A stretch of 64,000 nucleotides of DNA from Oscillospiraceae bacterium (GTDB lineage Bacteria; Bacillota; Clostridia; Oscillospirales; Ruminococcaceae). A model generated the notes under the pieces. It saw nothing but the letters and a program-made list of their open reading frames with translations, had not been told where the DNA came from and ran no database searches. The position numbers and the translations under genes were made by a program. The stretch is from assembly GCA_900770285.1 (NCBI GenBank), contig CAAGJO010000003.1:45645-109644 (forward strand), given 5' to 3'. Shown here piece after piece: positions 25,637 to 34,797 of this stretch; position 1 is the first letter of the stretch, and every line of letters begins with the position of its first letter.

Positions 25637-26503
25637 ATGCGAAAAAATAATGAAGATATAAATAATTTTCAGAATTTAGAAATACATGATAATGATTTTG
25701 AAAATTTTGAAAGCGAGGATTATGCACACGGAAATTATGATGAATTGCCGCCCCGAAAGCGTAAGCATACTAAACTAATATTTAGAATAGTGTTAATATG
25801 CATTATAGTAATTTTAGTGAATGTTGTCATAATGTTTGCAACAGGAAAGCTATGGTTTAATCAACCAAAGAAATCCGATTATCCTATCAGAGGTGCTTTT
25901 GTTGATGCTGAACTTGGAACAATTGATTGGAAAAAATTTTCTGGGCAAAACATAAAAGCTGTGTATATAAAAGCAACTGAGGGCACATCTTATAAGGATA
26001 AGACTTTTGATTATAATTGGAAGCATTCGGCTGAAACAACAATATATTCCGGAGCATATCATGTGTTGAATCCTGCGAAAAGCGGCAAGGAACAAGCTGA
26101 GTATTTCTGCAAAACTATTGGTGATATAAGCGGCAGACTGATTCCTGCTGTTGAAGTTAAGCTCAGCGGAATATATTCTGTATTTGCTCCTTCAAAAGAG
26201 ACGGCTGACAAAAACTTAAAGGAGTTCCTGGACTATGTTTATAATCAATATGGTGTTAATTCGGTAATCATTTGTAACAGCAGAACATATAAGAAGTATG
26301 TTGATTCAGAATTCAGCGATGATTATTCCGTTTGCTATGAAAGCTTTTATAAAAAGCCTTCTGACAATGTGAAATGCGATTTTTGGTCATTTAGTCCGCG
26401 AAATCGTTTTGGCGGATATGAGAACAAAAAAGAATACGTAACTCAGTTTGTTTATAATTCATATATAACTGATGAGGAATTTAAAAAGAACTTTGTATGC
26501 TGA
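25637..26503 (+). CDS. Membrane-anchored GH25-like protein, probably inactive
   Basis: 288 residues: acidic cytoplasmic start, a basic stretch (PPRKRKHTK), one membrane helix (about 50-70), then a GH25 muramidase-like domain (FVDAELGTIDWKKF, AVYIKATEGTSYKD, SGAYHVL). The family's catalytic D-x-E, normally like VVDVEL, reads AVEVKL here, so the acid Glu is Lys and its partner Asp is Glu. The late WQY strand is also altered (FWSFS). This suggests a wall-binding or regulatory protein rather than an enzyme. It stands alone after rpoD. Confidence 0.7.
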   Translation: MRKNNEDINNFQNLEIHDNDFENFESEDYAHGNYDELPPRKRKHTKLIFRIVLICIIVILVNVVIMFATGKLWFNQPKKSDYPIRGAFVDAELGTIDWKKFSGQNIKAVYIKATEGTSYKDKTFDYNWKHSAETTIYSGAYHVLNPAKSGKEQAEYFCKTIGDISGRLIPAVEVKLSGIYSVFAPSKETADKNLKEFLDYVYNQYGVNSVIICNSRTYKKYVDSEFSDDYSVCYESFYKKPSDNVKCDFWSFSPRNRFGGYENKKEYVTQFVYNSYITDEEFKKNFVC

Positions 26504-26544
26504 CAAAGTGAGTAAATTCATTAGATCATAAACTTATTTTTAAG

Positions 26545-26577
26545 ACGAGCTTTGCCTTGTGGGTAAGGCTCGTTTTC
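26545..26577 (+). terminator. Terminator after the GH25-like gene
   Basis: ACGAG pairs with CTCGT and inner CCTT with AAGG, followed by TTTTC. Confidence 0.6.
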
Positions 26578-26643
26578 AAATATTTTCATTTTTTATAGCT
26601 TTCCTTTTTGGATATAATATTTTTATCAAAGGAGGTTATAAAA

Positions 26644-27462
26644 ATGAAGATAAAAATTATGTGTTTGGCTGCGGCATTGGTTTTTTCTTGTATGATTGCT
26701 GAAAAATACACAGACTTTTCACCTAAAAAGCTGTATAATGAGGTGGCAGAAGGAGCTGCAGAACTTTTAAATGTCAACAAAGACGAAAGTCTTTCCCATG
26801 AAAAGATAGGTTATGGTCAGGGAGTTCAGTTTAATGACAAAAATCAACCCTTGGGGGCATTGGATTTTAATGAAAAATACAGCAAATTCAATGCAACGGC
26901 GATTAATGATACAAAGGGAAAAATTACTTTAACTTTTGACCAAGGCTATGAAAATGGAAATACAGCAAAAATTCTGGATATATTAAAAGAGAAAAATGTT
27001 AAGGCTACATTCTTTGTGCTTCAGGACTATGCTGAAAAAAATCCAGAGCTTATAAAGCGAATGATTGATGAAGGACATACTGTGGGCAATCATTCTGTGA
27101 CACACAAATCTATGCCTACATTAACAGAAGAACAGTGCAAGTCTGAAATTATGGATTTTCACAATTATATGCTTGATAAATACAATTATAAAATGACTTT
27201 ATTCAGACCGCCTATGGGCGAGTTCTCTGAATTCTCTCTTAATGTAACTAAGGAATGTGGTTATAAAACAGAGCTTTGGAGCTTTGCATATGCTGATTGG
27301 GATGTAAATAATCAGCCTGATGCTGCTGCGTCGCTGGAAAAACTTAATAATTCATTACATGACGGCGCAATTTATCTGCTGCATTCTGTATCGTCCACTA
27401 ATACTCAAATCCTATCCGACTTTATTGACAACGCTAAAAATGCAGGTTATGAATTTGCATAA
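26644..27462 (+). CDS. pdaA: Polysaccharide deacetylase, PdaA-like
   Basis: 272-residue exported NodB-fold protein with an N-terminal signal or anchor helix. The motifs ITLTFDQGYENGNT, GNHSVTHKSMPTL (metal His pair), LFRPPMGEFSEF and GAIYLLHSVSS match the pattern I recall from Bacillus PdaA, whose first motif TFDNGYENG is nearly the same. PdaA deacetylates muramic acid stripped by CwlD and closes the delta-lactam of the spore cortex. The ATG at 26644 is chosen for the AAAGGAGG upstream. A strong bidirectional terminator follows. Confidence 0.82.
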   Translation: MKIKIMCLAAALVFSCMIAEKYTDFSPKKLYNEVAEGAAELLNVNKDESLSHEKIGYGQGVQFNDKNQPLGALDFNEKYSKFNATAINDTKGKITLTFDQGYENGNTAKILDILKEKNVKATFFVLQDYAEKNPELIKRMIDEGHTVGNHSVTHKSMPTLTEEQCKSEIMDFHNYMLDKYNYKMTLFRPPMGEFSEFSLNVTKECGYKTELWSFAYADWDVNNQPDAAASLEKLNNSLHDGAIYLLHSVSSTNTQILSDFIDNAKNAGYEFA

Positions 27463-27468
27463 CAAAGC

Positions 27469-27501
27469 AAAAAACCTTCGAGCAGATAACTCGAAGGTTT
27501 T
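27469..27501. terminator. Bidirectional terminator between pdaA and typA
   Basis: AAAACCTTCGAG pairs with CTCGAAGGTTTT across a 7-base loop. Confidence 0.88.
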
Positions 27502-27517
27502 GTAATGTTTATATCAT

Positions 27518-29338
27518 TTACTTAAGTTTTGCTCTTTCTTTAGCACGCTGGTTGTTGTTAAGAGTTTTCTTTCTTATACGCAGACTTTCAGGTGTAACTT
27601 CAAGAAGTTCATCGTCTGCAAGAAATTCAAGACAATCTTCAAGGCTCATATTTCTTGGAGGAACAAGGCGCAAAGCGTCATCACTTCCGCTTGCTCGAGT
27701 ATTTGTAAGGTGTTTTTTCTTACATACGTTAACAACAAGATCATCAGATTTTGGTGATGCACCTACAACCATACCCTCGTATACAGGAACTCCTGCACCA
27801 ATAAATAGTTCTCCTCTTTCCTGAGCATTAAACAAACCATAAGTAACAGCTTCGCCTGTTTCAAATGCAACAAGAGAACCTGTGCTTCTTCTTGGAATTT
27901 CACCCTTGTATGGCTGATAGCTGTCAAATACTGAACTGAGAATACCTTCACCCTTTGTATCAGTAAGGAATTCACTTCTATATCCAAATAAACCTCTTGC
28001 AGGAATTAAGAACTCAATTCTCATACGGTTGCCAACAGGTGTCATTTGTGTAAGCTCGCCTTTTCTTCCGCCGATTTTTTCCATAACCGAACCAACGCAG
28101 TTTTCAGGAACATCTACAACAAGTCTTTCAATAGGCTCGTTAAGTTTTCCGTCAATTTCTTTATACAAAACATGAGGAGTTGAAACTGCCAGCTCATAGC
28201 CCTCTCTTCTCATATTTTCAATGAGAATGGAAAGATGCATTTCTCCGCGTCCTGCAACCTTAAATGAATCAGTAGAATCTGTTTCTGATACTCTTAGTGA
28301 AACATCTTTGAGGAGTTCTTTGAAAAGTCTTTCTCTGAGCTGACGGGAAGTAACGAACTTACCTTCTTTACCAGCAAAAGGTGAATCATTTACCGAGAAT
28401 GTCATTTCAACTGTAGGTTCTGAAATTTTAACGAAAGGCAAAGCTTCATAGTTGCTTGAATCGCAGATTGTATCACCGATAGTGATGTTTTCAATACCGC
28501 TTATGCATACGATATCGCCGGCTTTAGCAGAGTCACAGGGAACTCTTTTCAAGCCTTCAATCTGATACATGGTAACTATTTTACCACGATATTCTTTTTT
28601 GGAATTATGATAGTCGCCGATAGTCACATCCTGGTTGACTTTCATTTCGCCTCTTTCAATTCTTCCGATTGCAATTCTGCCCACATATTCATTATAGTCA
28701 ATAGAAGAAACAAGATACTGCATACTTCCTTCGGTATCAACCTCAGGAGCAGGAATATATGAAATGATCTCGTCCATAAGAGGAGTAAGGTCTTTACCCT
28801 CTTCATTAGGATTATATACAGCTGTACCGTCTCTGCCTGAACAGTAGAGGATAGGGCTGTCAAGCTGTTCATCAGTAGCGTCAAGATCCATGAGAAGTTC
28901 AAGAACTTCATCTCCGACTTCATTAAGACGTGCGTCAGGTCTGTCGATTTTGTTAATAACTACAATAATTTTATGACCCAGTTCCAGTGCTTTCTGAAGA
29001 ACAAATCTGGTCTGCGGCATAGGACCCTCAGCGGCATCAACTAAAAGTATAACACCGTTCACCATTTTGAGTACACGTTCAACTTCGCCGCCGAAATCAG
29101 CATGTCCAGGTGTATCAATGATATTTATTTTTGTATTTTTGTAGTGAATAGATGTGTTTTTTGCAAGTATAGTAATTCCACGTTCACGTTCGAGGTCGTT
29201 GCTGTCCATAACTCTTTCATCAACTGCCTGATTGTCACGGAATGTACCGCTTTGCTTAAGCAAACCGTCAACAAGCGTTGTTTTACCGTGGTCAACGTGG
29301 GCAATAATAGCAACATTTCTCAAATCTTCTCTAATCAT
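27518..29338 (-). CDS. typA: Translational GTPase TypA/BipA
   Basis: 606-residue ribosome-binding GTPase of the EF-G family that helps 50S assembly and growth under stress. The G domain has AHVDHGKTTLVDGLL (G1), DTPGHADFGGEVERV (G3) and INKIDRPDA (G4). The C-terminal domain has the family's GYRSEFLTDTKGEGIL. The ATG at 29338 is chosen because GGAGGT lies 7 bases upstream; an earlier in-frame start would add 11 residues with no ribosome site. It has its own promoter. Confidence 0.96.
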   Translation of the reverse strand: MIREDLRNVAIIAHVDHGKTTLVDGLLKQSGTFRDNQAVDERVMDSNDLERERGITILAKNTSIHYKNTKINIIDTPGHADFGGEVERVLKMVNGVILLVDAAEGPMPQTRFVLQKALELGHKIIVVINKIDRPDARLNEVGDEVLELLMDLDATDEQLDSPILYCSGRDGTAVYNPNEEGKDLTPLMDEIISYIPAPEVDTEGSMQYLVSSIDYNEYVGRIAIGRIERGEMKVNQDVTIGDYHNSKKEYRGKIVTMYQIEGLKRVPCDSAKAGDIVCISGIENITIGDTICDSSNYEALPFVKISEPTVEMTFSVNDSPFAGKEGKFVTSRQLRERLFKELLKDVSLRVSETDSTDSFKVAGRGEMHLSILIENMRREGYELAVSTPHVLYKEIDGKLNEPIERLVVDVPENCVGSVMEKIGGRKGELTQMTPVGNRMRIEFLIPARGLFGYRSEFLTDTKGEGILSSVFDSYQPYKGEIPRRSTGSLVAFETGEAVTYGLFNAQERGELFIGAGVPVYEGMVVGASPKSDDLVVNVCKKKHLTNTRASGSDDALRLVPPRNMSLEDCLEFLADDELLEVTPESLRIRKKTLNNNQRAKERAKLK

Positions 29339-29377
29339 ATTATTACCTCCATACATTTTAACATTTCCCAAAATAAT

Positions 29378-29406
29378 ATTATATCATAAGATAGTACTTA
29401 TTGCAA
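29378..29406 (-). promoter_or_regulatory. Promoter of typA
   Basis: TTGCAA (29406-29401), 17 bases, TATAAT (29383-29378) on the minus strand. Confidence 0.75.
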
Positions 29407-29450
29407 ACACAAAATATACATACACCAATTTGATTTTTTAGCTATTTTAA

Positions 29451-29483
29451 CAACATAAAAAATAATCCCCGCAAAAGCAGGGA
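29451..29483 (-). terminator. Terminator after the ABC exporter operon
   Basis: On the minus strand TCCCTGC-TTTT-GCGGGGA, then a T-rich tract; it follows the permease stop by about 40 bases. Confidence 0.75.
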
Positions 29484-29521
29484 ATATTTATTCTATATAT
29501 CTTTTGTTCTACTTTAATTGT

Positions 29522-30853
29522 TCAGCATTCACGTTTAGTAAATCCGTCCCAGGCAATTAGCAAAAATACAAACATATGAATTATAATATTGCATACGGCA
29601 AATGTTATGCTTTGCTGTGGAAAGATCGTAATGCCGTTTGCTATTGATGCAAGATCAAGATTTGCAAATATAAGATATCTTCCCCAGTCCTGGTTTAACA
29701 TTGACAGTATTCCAACCAGAGCATTTCCGCCGAACATACAGAATACACCGCAGCCGATAGCCAGTGCAGAACTTTTAAAGAGTGAAGATAATGTAAATGC
29801 AATTGTTGCAAAAATTACTATTTCCACGCTGGAGAGGAGATAGTTTTTTGCAACCATAAGGAATGGTGAAATCTCCTTGACAATTCCGTCCTTGAATAAA
29901 AGAAATGCTGCGCTGGAAATGTCTTTGAATCCCATGAATAATCCGTCAAATGGTATCATCAGCAAGAATAATAAAACCAGCAATATGTATCCAAAACTAA
30001 TTACCGTAAAATATTTGGACATAAGAATTTTATATCTTTTAATAGGATTTATGAGCAGCAATTTGTATGTACTTTGTGAAAACTCATTTGAAACACAGCT
30101 TCCTGCAATTATGATCATTATAAGTCCGATAATTGATACCAGTGAAGATGACTGAAAAAATACAGACCAGAAGTTTATTGTATAGTCCATCGCATCTGAA
30201 TCCAATGTGTCCAGATCCAGGTCATATTCTGAGGCATCAATTTCAATATTGTTTTCAAGGCGGTAAATACATATTTTTTCAATTTTTTCGTAATTTTCTC
30301 TTTCCTTAGCATTTGATGTTGCGCCTGAGAGTGTTTCAAGAGTATTTTTTGCCTCGGATATATCTTGTATTACAGAATTCTTCCAGTTGTCTCCGAAAGG
30401 TATGTTGTTGTCTAAACGGTATTGATACTGCCACTTGTCGCCGTCCAAAGCAGAAAATTCATTTAATTCCTGACAAGCTTCTTTCCAGCTGCTTGAGTCT
30501 ATAGCAGAGTACAAAAAGCTTTTAATATCAACATTTTGTGTTTTAACTATCTGATAGATATTGTTCAGTGTGTTATAATAAACAGAATCGGCACGCACTT
30601 TGTTGTCTGCAAGAAATTCATCAAAAATAATCTCTGCCTGATAATCATCAGGCTTTGTTTCATTAAGCCAACTTATCTGCTCTGAATAATCATAATTAAT
30701 TGGGTCGTCATCAATTGTTATAGATTTGCTCAAAAAGTTAATTAATGAAAATCCAATAACAGCAAGTACAATGAGAACAAGCAGTATTTTTGTAGAAGTT
30801 TTTTTCAGCAGTTTTATGTATTCATTATTTACAAGTCTGAAGAATTTACCCAA
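29522..30853 (-). CDS. ABC-2 type transporter permease
   Basis: 443-residue membrane subunit. One helix lies near the N-terminus (ILLVLIVLAVIGFSLI), then a long outside domain (about 45-215) and five more helices, the layout of ABC-2 exporters such as antimicrobial-peptide pumps. The start is most likely the TTG at 30853: AAGGAGG lies 8 bases before it, and TTGGGTAA overlaps the stop of the ATPase gene, so the two are translationally coupled. Substrate unknown. Confidence 0.82.
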   Translation of the reverse strand: MGKFFRLVNNEYIKLLKKTSTKILLVLIVLAVIGFSLINFLSKSITIDDDPINYDYSEQISWLNETKPDDYQAEIIFDEFLADNKVRADSVYYNTLNNIYQIVKTQNVDIKSFLYSAIDSSSWKEACQELNEFSALDGDKWQYQYRLDNNIPFGDNWKNSVIQDISEAKNTLETLSGATSNAKERENYEKIEKICIYRLENNIEIDASEYDLDLDTLDSDAMDYTINFWSVFFQSSSLVSIIGLIMIIIAGSCVSNEFSQSTYKLLLINPIKRYKILMSKYFTVISFGYILLVLLFLLMIPFDGLFMGFKDISSAAFLLFKDGIVKEISPFLMVAKNYLLSSVEIVIFATIAFTLSSLFKSSALAIGCGVFCMFGGNALVGILSMLNQDWGRYLIFANLDLASIANGITIFPQQSITFAVCNIIIHMFVFLLIAWDGFTKREC

Positions 30854-31802
30854 TTTGACCGCCTCCTTGTAAATTATTTGTAAGGTTGATAAATACATCC
30901 TCAAGTTTTTTGGTTTCTGTAGGAGAAATGGAGAAAACTTTTATGTTGTTCTGACAAAGCAATACGACAATATTGCTTATATCATCTTTTGCGGTTTGTG
31001 AAGGCAGAGTAAATTCAAGTGTTTCATTGTCGGTAACAATTCCGTCCTTAATAAGCGGTTTGATTGTTTCAAGTGCCTGCTGTGCGTCATTGGTATTTAA
31101 AACATATTTAATAAAATTGTTATTTGTAGCAGAAATCATCTCGTCAAGAGTGTGAACGCCTATCATATTTCCTCCTGCTATAATTCCTACCCTGTCGCAC
31201 ATAAGTTCCATTTCAGACATAAGATGAGAAGAAACAAGGACGCATATATTTTCATTGTGCGCAAGTGTTTTAAGAATGTTTCTTAACTCTTTTATGCCTT
31301 CAGGGTCAAGACCGTTTGTAGGTTCATCAAGAATAAGAATTTTAGGCTTATGCAGAATTGCTTGTGCAACTCCTAGACGCTGACGCATACCAAGTGAATA
31401 TTTTGATACTTTGTCATTTATTCTGTTTGAAAGCTTTACAAGATGAACAACTTCATCTATTCTTTGCTGTGGAATTCCGCCCCTCATGCGGGCGCATTGT
31501 TTTAAATTTTCCATTCCTGTAAGGTATTTATACATTTCGGGATTCTCAACTATCGCTCCAATGTTTGACATTGCCGATTCAAAATGTTTATTAATATCAA
31601 TTCCATTAATGTAAATTGAGCCTTTGTCAAGTGAAAGCAAACCGGTGAGTATTTTTATAGTCGTGGTTTTGCCTGCACCGTTTGGTCCTAAAAATCCAAA
31701 TACTTCTCCCGCATAAGCTTCAAAAGATACATCATGAAGTATTTCACGCTTGTCGATAGATTTTGAAACATGGTCAATTTTTAAAAGCGTGTTACCTTTC
31801 AC
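30846..31802 (-). CDS. ABC transporter ATP-binding protein
   Basis: 318-residue ATPase of the CcmA/bacitracin-type exporter branch. Walker A is GPNGAGKTTT, the signature is YSLGMRQRLG, Walker B is ILILDEPTNGLDP and the H-loop is VSSHL. A C-terminal extension of about 90 residues is usual in this branch. The GTG at 31802 is chosen because it has GGTGA upstream and begins just before the conserved LLKIDHVSKS; it overlaps the end of the preceding gene by 11 bases. It works with the permease that follows. Confidence 0.88.
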   Translation of the reverse strand: MKGNTLLKIDHVSKSIDKREILHDVSFEAYAGEVFGFLGPNGAGKTTTIKILTGLLSLDKGSIYINGIDINKHFESAMSNIGAIVENPEMYKYLTGMENLKQCARMRGGIPQQRIDEVVHLVKLSNRINDKVSKYSLGMRQRLGVAQAILHKPKILILDEPTNGLDPEGIKELRNILKTLAHNENICVLVSSHLMSEMELMCDRVGIIAGGNMIGVHTLDEMISATNNNFIKYVLNTNDAQQALETIKPLIKDGIVTDNETLEFTLPSQTAKDDISNIVVLLCQNNIKVFSISPTETKKLEDVFINLTNNLQGGGQIG

Positions 31803-32502
31803 TTGAATCACCGTCCTTGCTTTCAGAATCAGATTGAGATGAACTATTGTCGGAGTTGAGCATTTTGGTATCTCCAAATGAACCGCTTGAATAATCAAAT
31901 CCTGTGATTTCCCATTTGTTGTCTATTAGTTTGAGATAAATAATATCTTGACATGATGAAACGGCAATGCGTTTGTGTCCTTTGATTTCATCACTGTGAT
32001 CATCTTCAGAATACGGATAATAATAGCTTGCTGTATTTAATCCGTAGCCTGTCAGTATCACAGGATTATCAACTACATCTATAATCATGTTATAATCTAC
32101 TGTAGCGCAAGCTCCTGAACTTCCATATTTAGAAATGGAAATATCCTGAATATTTATGGAAAGTTCATTTATGTATCCGCTTGGATTATAGTCGCATATA
32201 TCTGATATATCTGAATTAAGCGATTGGATAAAATCGGATTTTTTTATGATATGATTCATGCCGCCCATTTTTTCATAAACCATATTGTCATTGATAAAAT
32301 TCTTGTAATTTTCAATAAGCTGAGTGGTATTGCTTGCCGATGTGGAAACTTGGCTATAGGTGTTGAAAAAATTTTTAACATTTGATTCAATTGTGTTTTG
32401 ATTTTTAGCAAAGCGGAAAGTATCCACTATTACATAACCTGTCAGTGCAATTATTAATACACAGCCTAAGGCAATTCCGCGGTTTATTCTGCGAAGTTTC
32501 AT
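31792..32502 (-). CDS. Membrane-anchored protein of unknown function in ABC operon
   Basis: 236 residues that I do not recognise. One membrane helix near the start (GIALGCVLIIALTGYVIVD) is followed by a soluble, probably outside, domain of helices and beta strands and a Ser/Asp/Glu-rich tail. The ATG at 32502 is preferred because GAAAGGA lies upstream. It is the first gene of the exporter operon and overlaps the ATPase gene, so it may be an accessory or sensing subunit of that exporter; this is inference from position. Confidence 0.6.
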   Translation of the reverse strand: MKLRRINRGIALGCVLIIALTGYVIVDTFRFAKNQNTIESNVKNFFNTYSQVSTSASNTTQLIENYKNFINDNMVYEKMGGMNHIIKKSDFIQSLNSDISDICDYNPSGYINELSINIQDISISKYGSSGACATVDYNMIIDVVDNPVILTGYGLNTASYYYPYSEDDHSDEIKGHKRIAVSSCQDIIYLKLIDNKWEITGFDYSSGSFGDTKMLNSDNSSSQSDSESKDGDSSER

Positions 32503-32541
32503 TTGATCAGTCCTTTCAATGTTCTTTTTCATCGCAAATCC

Positions 32542-32570
32542 AGTATATCAGATTATTTGAAACCTTTCAA
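32542..32570 (-). promoter_or_regulatory. Promoter of the ABC exporter operon
   Basis: TTGAAA (32570-32565), 17 bases, TATACT (32547-32542) on the minus strand, directly downstream of three direct repeats. Confidence 0.7.
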
Positions 32571-32586
32571 TAGTATTTAGTCGGTT

Positions 32587-32613
32587 TTAAGATTTGCTTA
32601 AGATTTGTTAAGA
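32587..32613 (-). promoter_or_regulatory. Three direct repeats upstream of -35: likely activator site
   Basis: TTAAGATTTG occurs at 32587-32596 and 32598-32607 with a third partial copy TTAAGA at 32608-32613, spaced 11 and 10 bases, about one helix turn. The array ends 17 bases upstream of the -35 box, the usual place for an OmpR-family response regulator. Confidence 0.55.
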
Positions 32614-32673
32614 CGTTTATCGTAATTAAATATTAATAAGATAATATATATTAAATTTAATTCTGTTTGGCAT

Positions 32674-32717
32674 AAAAATAAAAGGGAATTGGCTATTATG
32701 TACAGTTAGCCAATACC
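32674..32717 (-). terminator. Terminator after the 62-residue gene
   Basis: On the minus strand ATTGGCTA pairs with TAGCCAAT across a 11-base loop, then TTTTATTTTTA. Confidence 0.7.
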
Positions 32718-32752
32718 CGATTAAGTGCAAGTAATTCTTATCATAGTTTTTG

Positions 32753-32941
32753 CTAAGCTTGTTCCAACTCATTTTCACGGCAATGAACAATGCAGTAATT
32801 GATTTTTTCACCTTCCGGCGTGGTGACGTCATTGAATTTCACCAGATAATTTTTTGATTTGTTGAACATTGATTTTTGATAAATCTCTCCAATTTGGATG
32901 CTGCCTTTTAATTTAACTTTATCTCCTGTTTTAAAATCCAT
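32753..32941 (-). CDS. Small basic protein, SH3-like barrel suspected
   Basis: 62 residues. The start MDFKTGDKVKLKGS and the run of short strands resemble KOW/SH3-type small folds, but no family is assigned. GGGGTAA lies 6 bases before the ATG and a terminator follows the stop, so it looks like a real single gene. Function unknown. Confidence 0.6.
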   Translation of the reverse strand: MDFKTGDKVKLKGSIQIGEIYQKSMFNKSKNYLVKFNDVTTPEGEKINYCIVHCRENELEQA

Positions 32942-33062
32942 TTTACATTACCCCGGTTAATTTGTATGCAAAAGTTCTGAATAAAACTTTCATTACTAAT
33001 TGTAAAGCCATTTCATGAATTTGTCAATAATATTTAATATAGTTTTTAGCAAATACTTTTTC

Positions 33063-33091
33063 TTGCAAAGAAATTCTAAATGTGTTACAAT
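33063..33091 (+). promoter_or_regulatory. Promoter of the DUF4317 gene
   Basis: TTGCAA (33063-33068), 17 bases, TACAAT (33086-33091). Confidence 0.65.
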
Positions 33092-33120
33092 AATAAAAGT
33101 ACGTTTTTGGAGGAATTTTA

Positions 33121-34248
33121 ATGAATAAAAAAGAAGTAGCTGAGATTAAGAAAAATTTTTCCGATGATTGCGGATTTTTTACTGTTAATCGTGTTGTTTC
33201 AGCTTTTGTTGACGCAGAAAAAAATATAAAATGTAAAACTAATCGATTATATAATATTATTCCGCAGGAAGAATCTGAGCTTATAATGACATTGTTGAAA
33301 AAAACTCTCAGCGGTCAGATTGGAAAGAATTTACTTGAGTATTCTTTTCCAAATACAAGCTATGAAGAAGGCGGAGCACAGAATTTGCTATATGCAGTTA
33401 TGAAGAATAAATTTGTTGATGAGGAAATTACTGATAAATTCATAAATACCATTGTTGAAAGAATGGAATACATTTCAACATATGCAATTTTTTCAGCCAG
33501 CTGTACATATAATATTGTAAGTAAAAACAAAAACGATGATTTTGAAGAAGATGCAGATTTTGAATACAACTTTATTATAACAGCTATTTGTCCTGTAGAG
33601 CTGCGAATTGACGGTCTTGTTTATGATGATAAAATTAATGCTATTGCCAAAAAATCAAGCTCTGATATGATTGTTGAAATGCCCACAGACGGATTTTTGT
33701 TCCCTGTATTTAATGACCGTATGCCAGATGTAAACTCTGTTATGTACTATAGTAAGAATGCTAAAAAGCCTAATATTTCAATAGTCAATGAACTTTTAGG
33801 CTGTGAATTTGTTATGTCAAGTCAGTCAGAGAAAATGGTGTTTCAGAAAATCCTCAATAATGTTGTATCTGATGAATTGGACTATTCAACCATTACAACT
33901 GTTAATGACAAAATCAGAGAAATTGTTGACAAGAACAGCCATGAAACTGAAATTCCTACTATTAACAGGCAGGGACTTTCCAATATTCTTTGGGAAGCAG
34001 GAGTCAGCGAGAAGAAGCTTGAAAGCCTGCCGGCAGTATATGAAAAGGCAATGGGTGACAAGGAACTGACGGCAGTTAATCTGGTGGACAACAAAACAGT
34101 TGTAAAATCGCCCGGAATAACAGTAAATATAAGCAATGATTATGTTGACAAGGTAAAAACACAGGTTATTGAAGGCAGGAAGCGATTGATTATTGATTTA
34201 GATGATCCGCAGATTGTGGTAAATGGAATCTCAACTGAATTAGAATAA
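33121..34248 (+). CDS. DUF4317-family protein
   Basis: 375-residue soluble protein starting MNKKEVAEIKKNF and running along the pattern I know for DUF4317, a family almost limited to Clostridia with no proven function. It has no membrane helix or catalytic motif that I can name. TGGAGGA precedes the ATG. The late segment ISNDYVDKVKTQVIEGRK is the usual C-terminal end of the family. It is a single-gene unit. Confidence 0.75.
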   Translation: MNKKEVAEIKKNFSDDCGFFTVNRVVSAFVDAEKNIKCKTNRLYNIIPQEESELIMTLLKKTLSGQIGKNLLEYSFPNTSYEEGGAQNLLYAVMKNKFVDEEITDKFINTIVERMEYISTYAIFSASCTYNIVSKNKNDDFEEDADFEYNFIITAICPVELRIDGLVYDDKINAIAKKSSSDMIVEMPTDGFLFPVFNDRMPDVNSVMYYSKNAKKPNISIVNELLGCEFVMSSQSEKMVFQKILNNVVSDELDYSTITTVNDKIREIVDKNSHETEIPTINRQGLSNILWEAGVSEKKLESLPAVYEKAMGDKELTAVNLVDNKTVVKSPGITVNISNDYVDKVKTQVIEGRKRLIIDLDDPQIVVNGISTELE

Positions 34249-34255
34249 TATAAAA

Positions 34256-34277
34256 GGGCTGCTCTGACTGGCAGTCC
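34256..34277 (-). terminator. Terminator after yfcE
   Basis: On the minus strand GGACTGC pairs with GCAGCCC (one G-U) followed by TTTTAT; it lies 8 bases after the yfcE stop. Confidence 0.55.
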
Positions 34278-34284
34278 TTAATAT

Positions 34285-34797
34285 TTACAGTGTATTAAAT
34301 TGAAATTTTCCTTTTTCCAAAATCAGATAGCTGTGGTCTGAGTTGTTTTTAGGAATTGACACTGAGCCTGGATTGATATATGTATAATCTCCTTTGTTTT
34401 CTATAACTGGTATATGTGTATGTCCGTGAAGAAGAATATCACCCTTGTTAAGCGGAGGAAGATTGTCGCAATTAAATTTGTGACCATGAGTTGCAAAAAT
34501 CGTTAAACCGTCAATGACCAGCAGGGCATAATCAGCTAAAACAGGGAAGTCAAGCACCATTTGATCCACTTCCGTGTCACAGTTTCCTCTTACGCAGAGC
34601 AGTTTGTTTTTTAACGGATTAAGCATTGCTATAACTTCTTTTGGATTATACTCCTTTGGCAAATCATTGCGAGGACCGTGATATAAAATATCTCCCAATA
34701 AAATCAGTCTGTCCGCTTTTTGGGATTCAAAAGCATCCAGCATTTTTTTGCAATAATATGCAGAGCCATGAATGTCAGATGCTATCATTGCTTTCAT
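34285..34797 (-). CDS. yfcE: Phosphodiesterase of the YfcE/MJ0936 family
   Basis: 170-residue calcineurin-like metallophosphoesterase. The five metal motifs are complete: SDIHGS, LLGDILYHG, RGNCDTEVD, THGHKF and HGHTHIPV. YfcE enzymes cut phosphodiesters in vitro, and the natural substrate is unknown. Its ATG overlaps the stop of the NYN-domain gene by one base (TAATG), so the two are coupled. It is the last gene of a three-gene operon. Confidence 0.9.
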   Translation of the reverse strand: MKAMIASDIHGSAYYCKKMLDAFESQKADRLILLGDILYHGPRNDLPKEYNPKEVIAMLNPLKNKLLCVRGNCDTEVDQMVLDFPVLADYALLVIDGLTIFATHGHKFNCDNLPPLNKGDILLHGHTHIPVIENKGDYTYINPGSVSIPKNNSDHSYLILEKGKFQFNTL

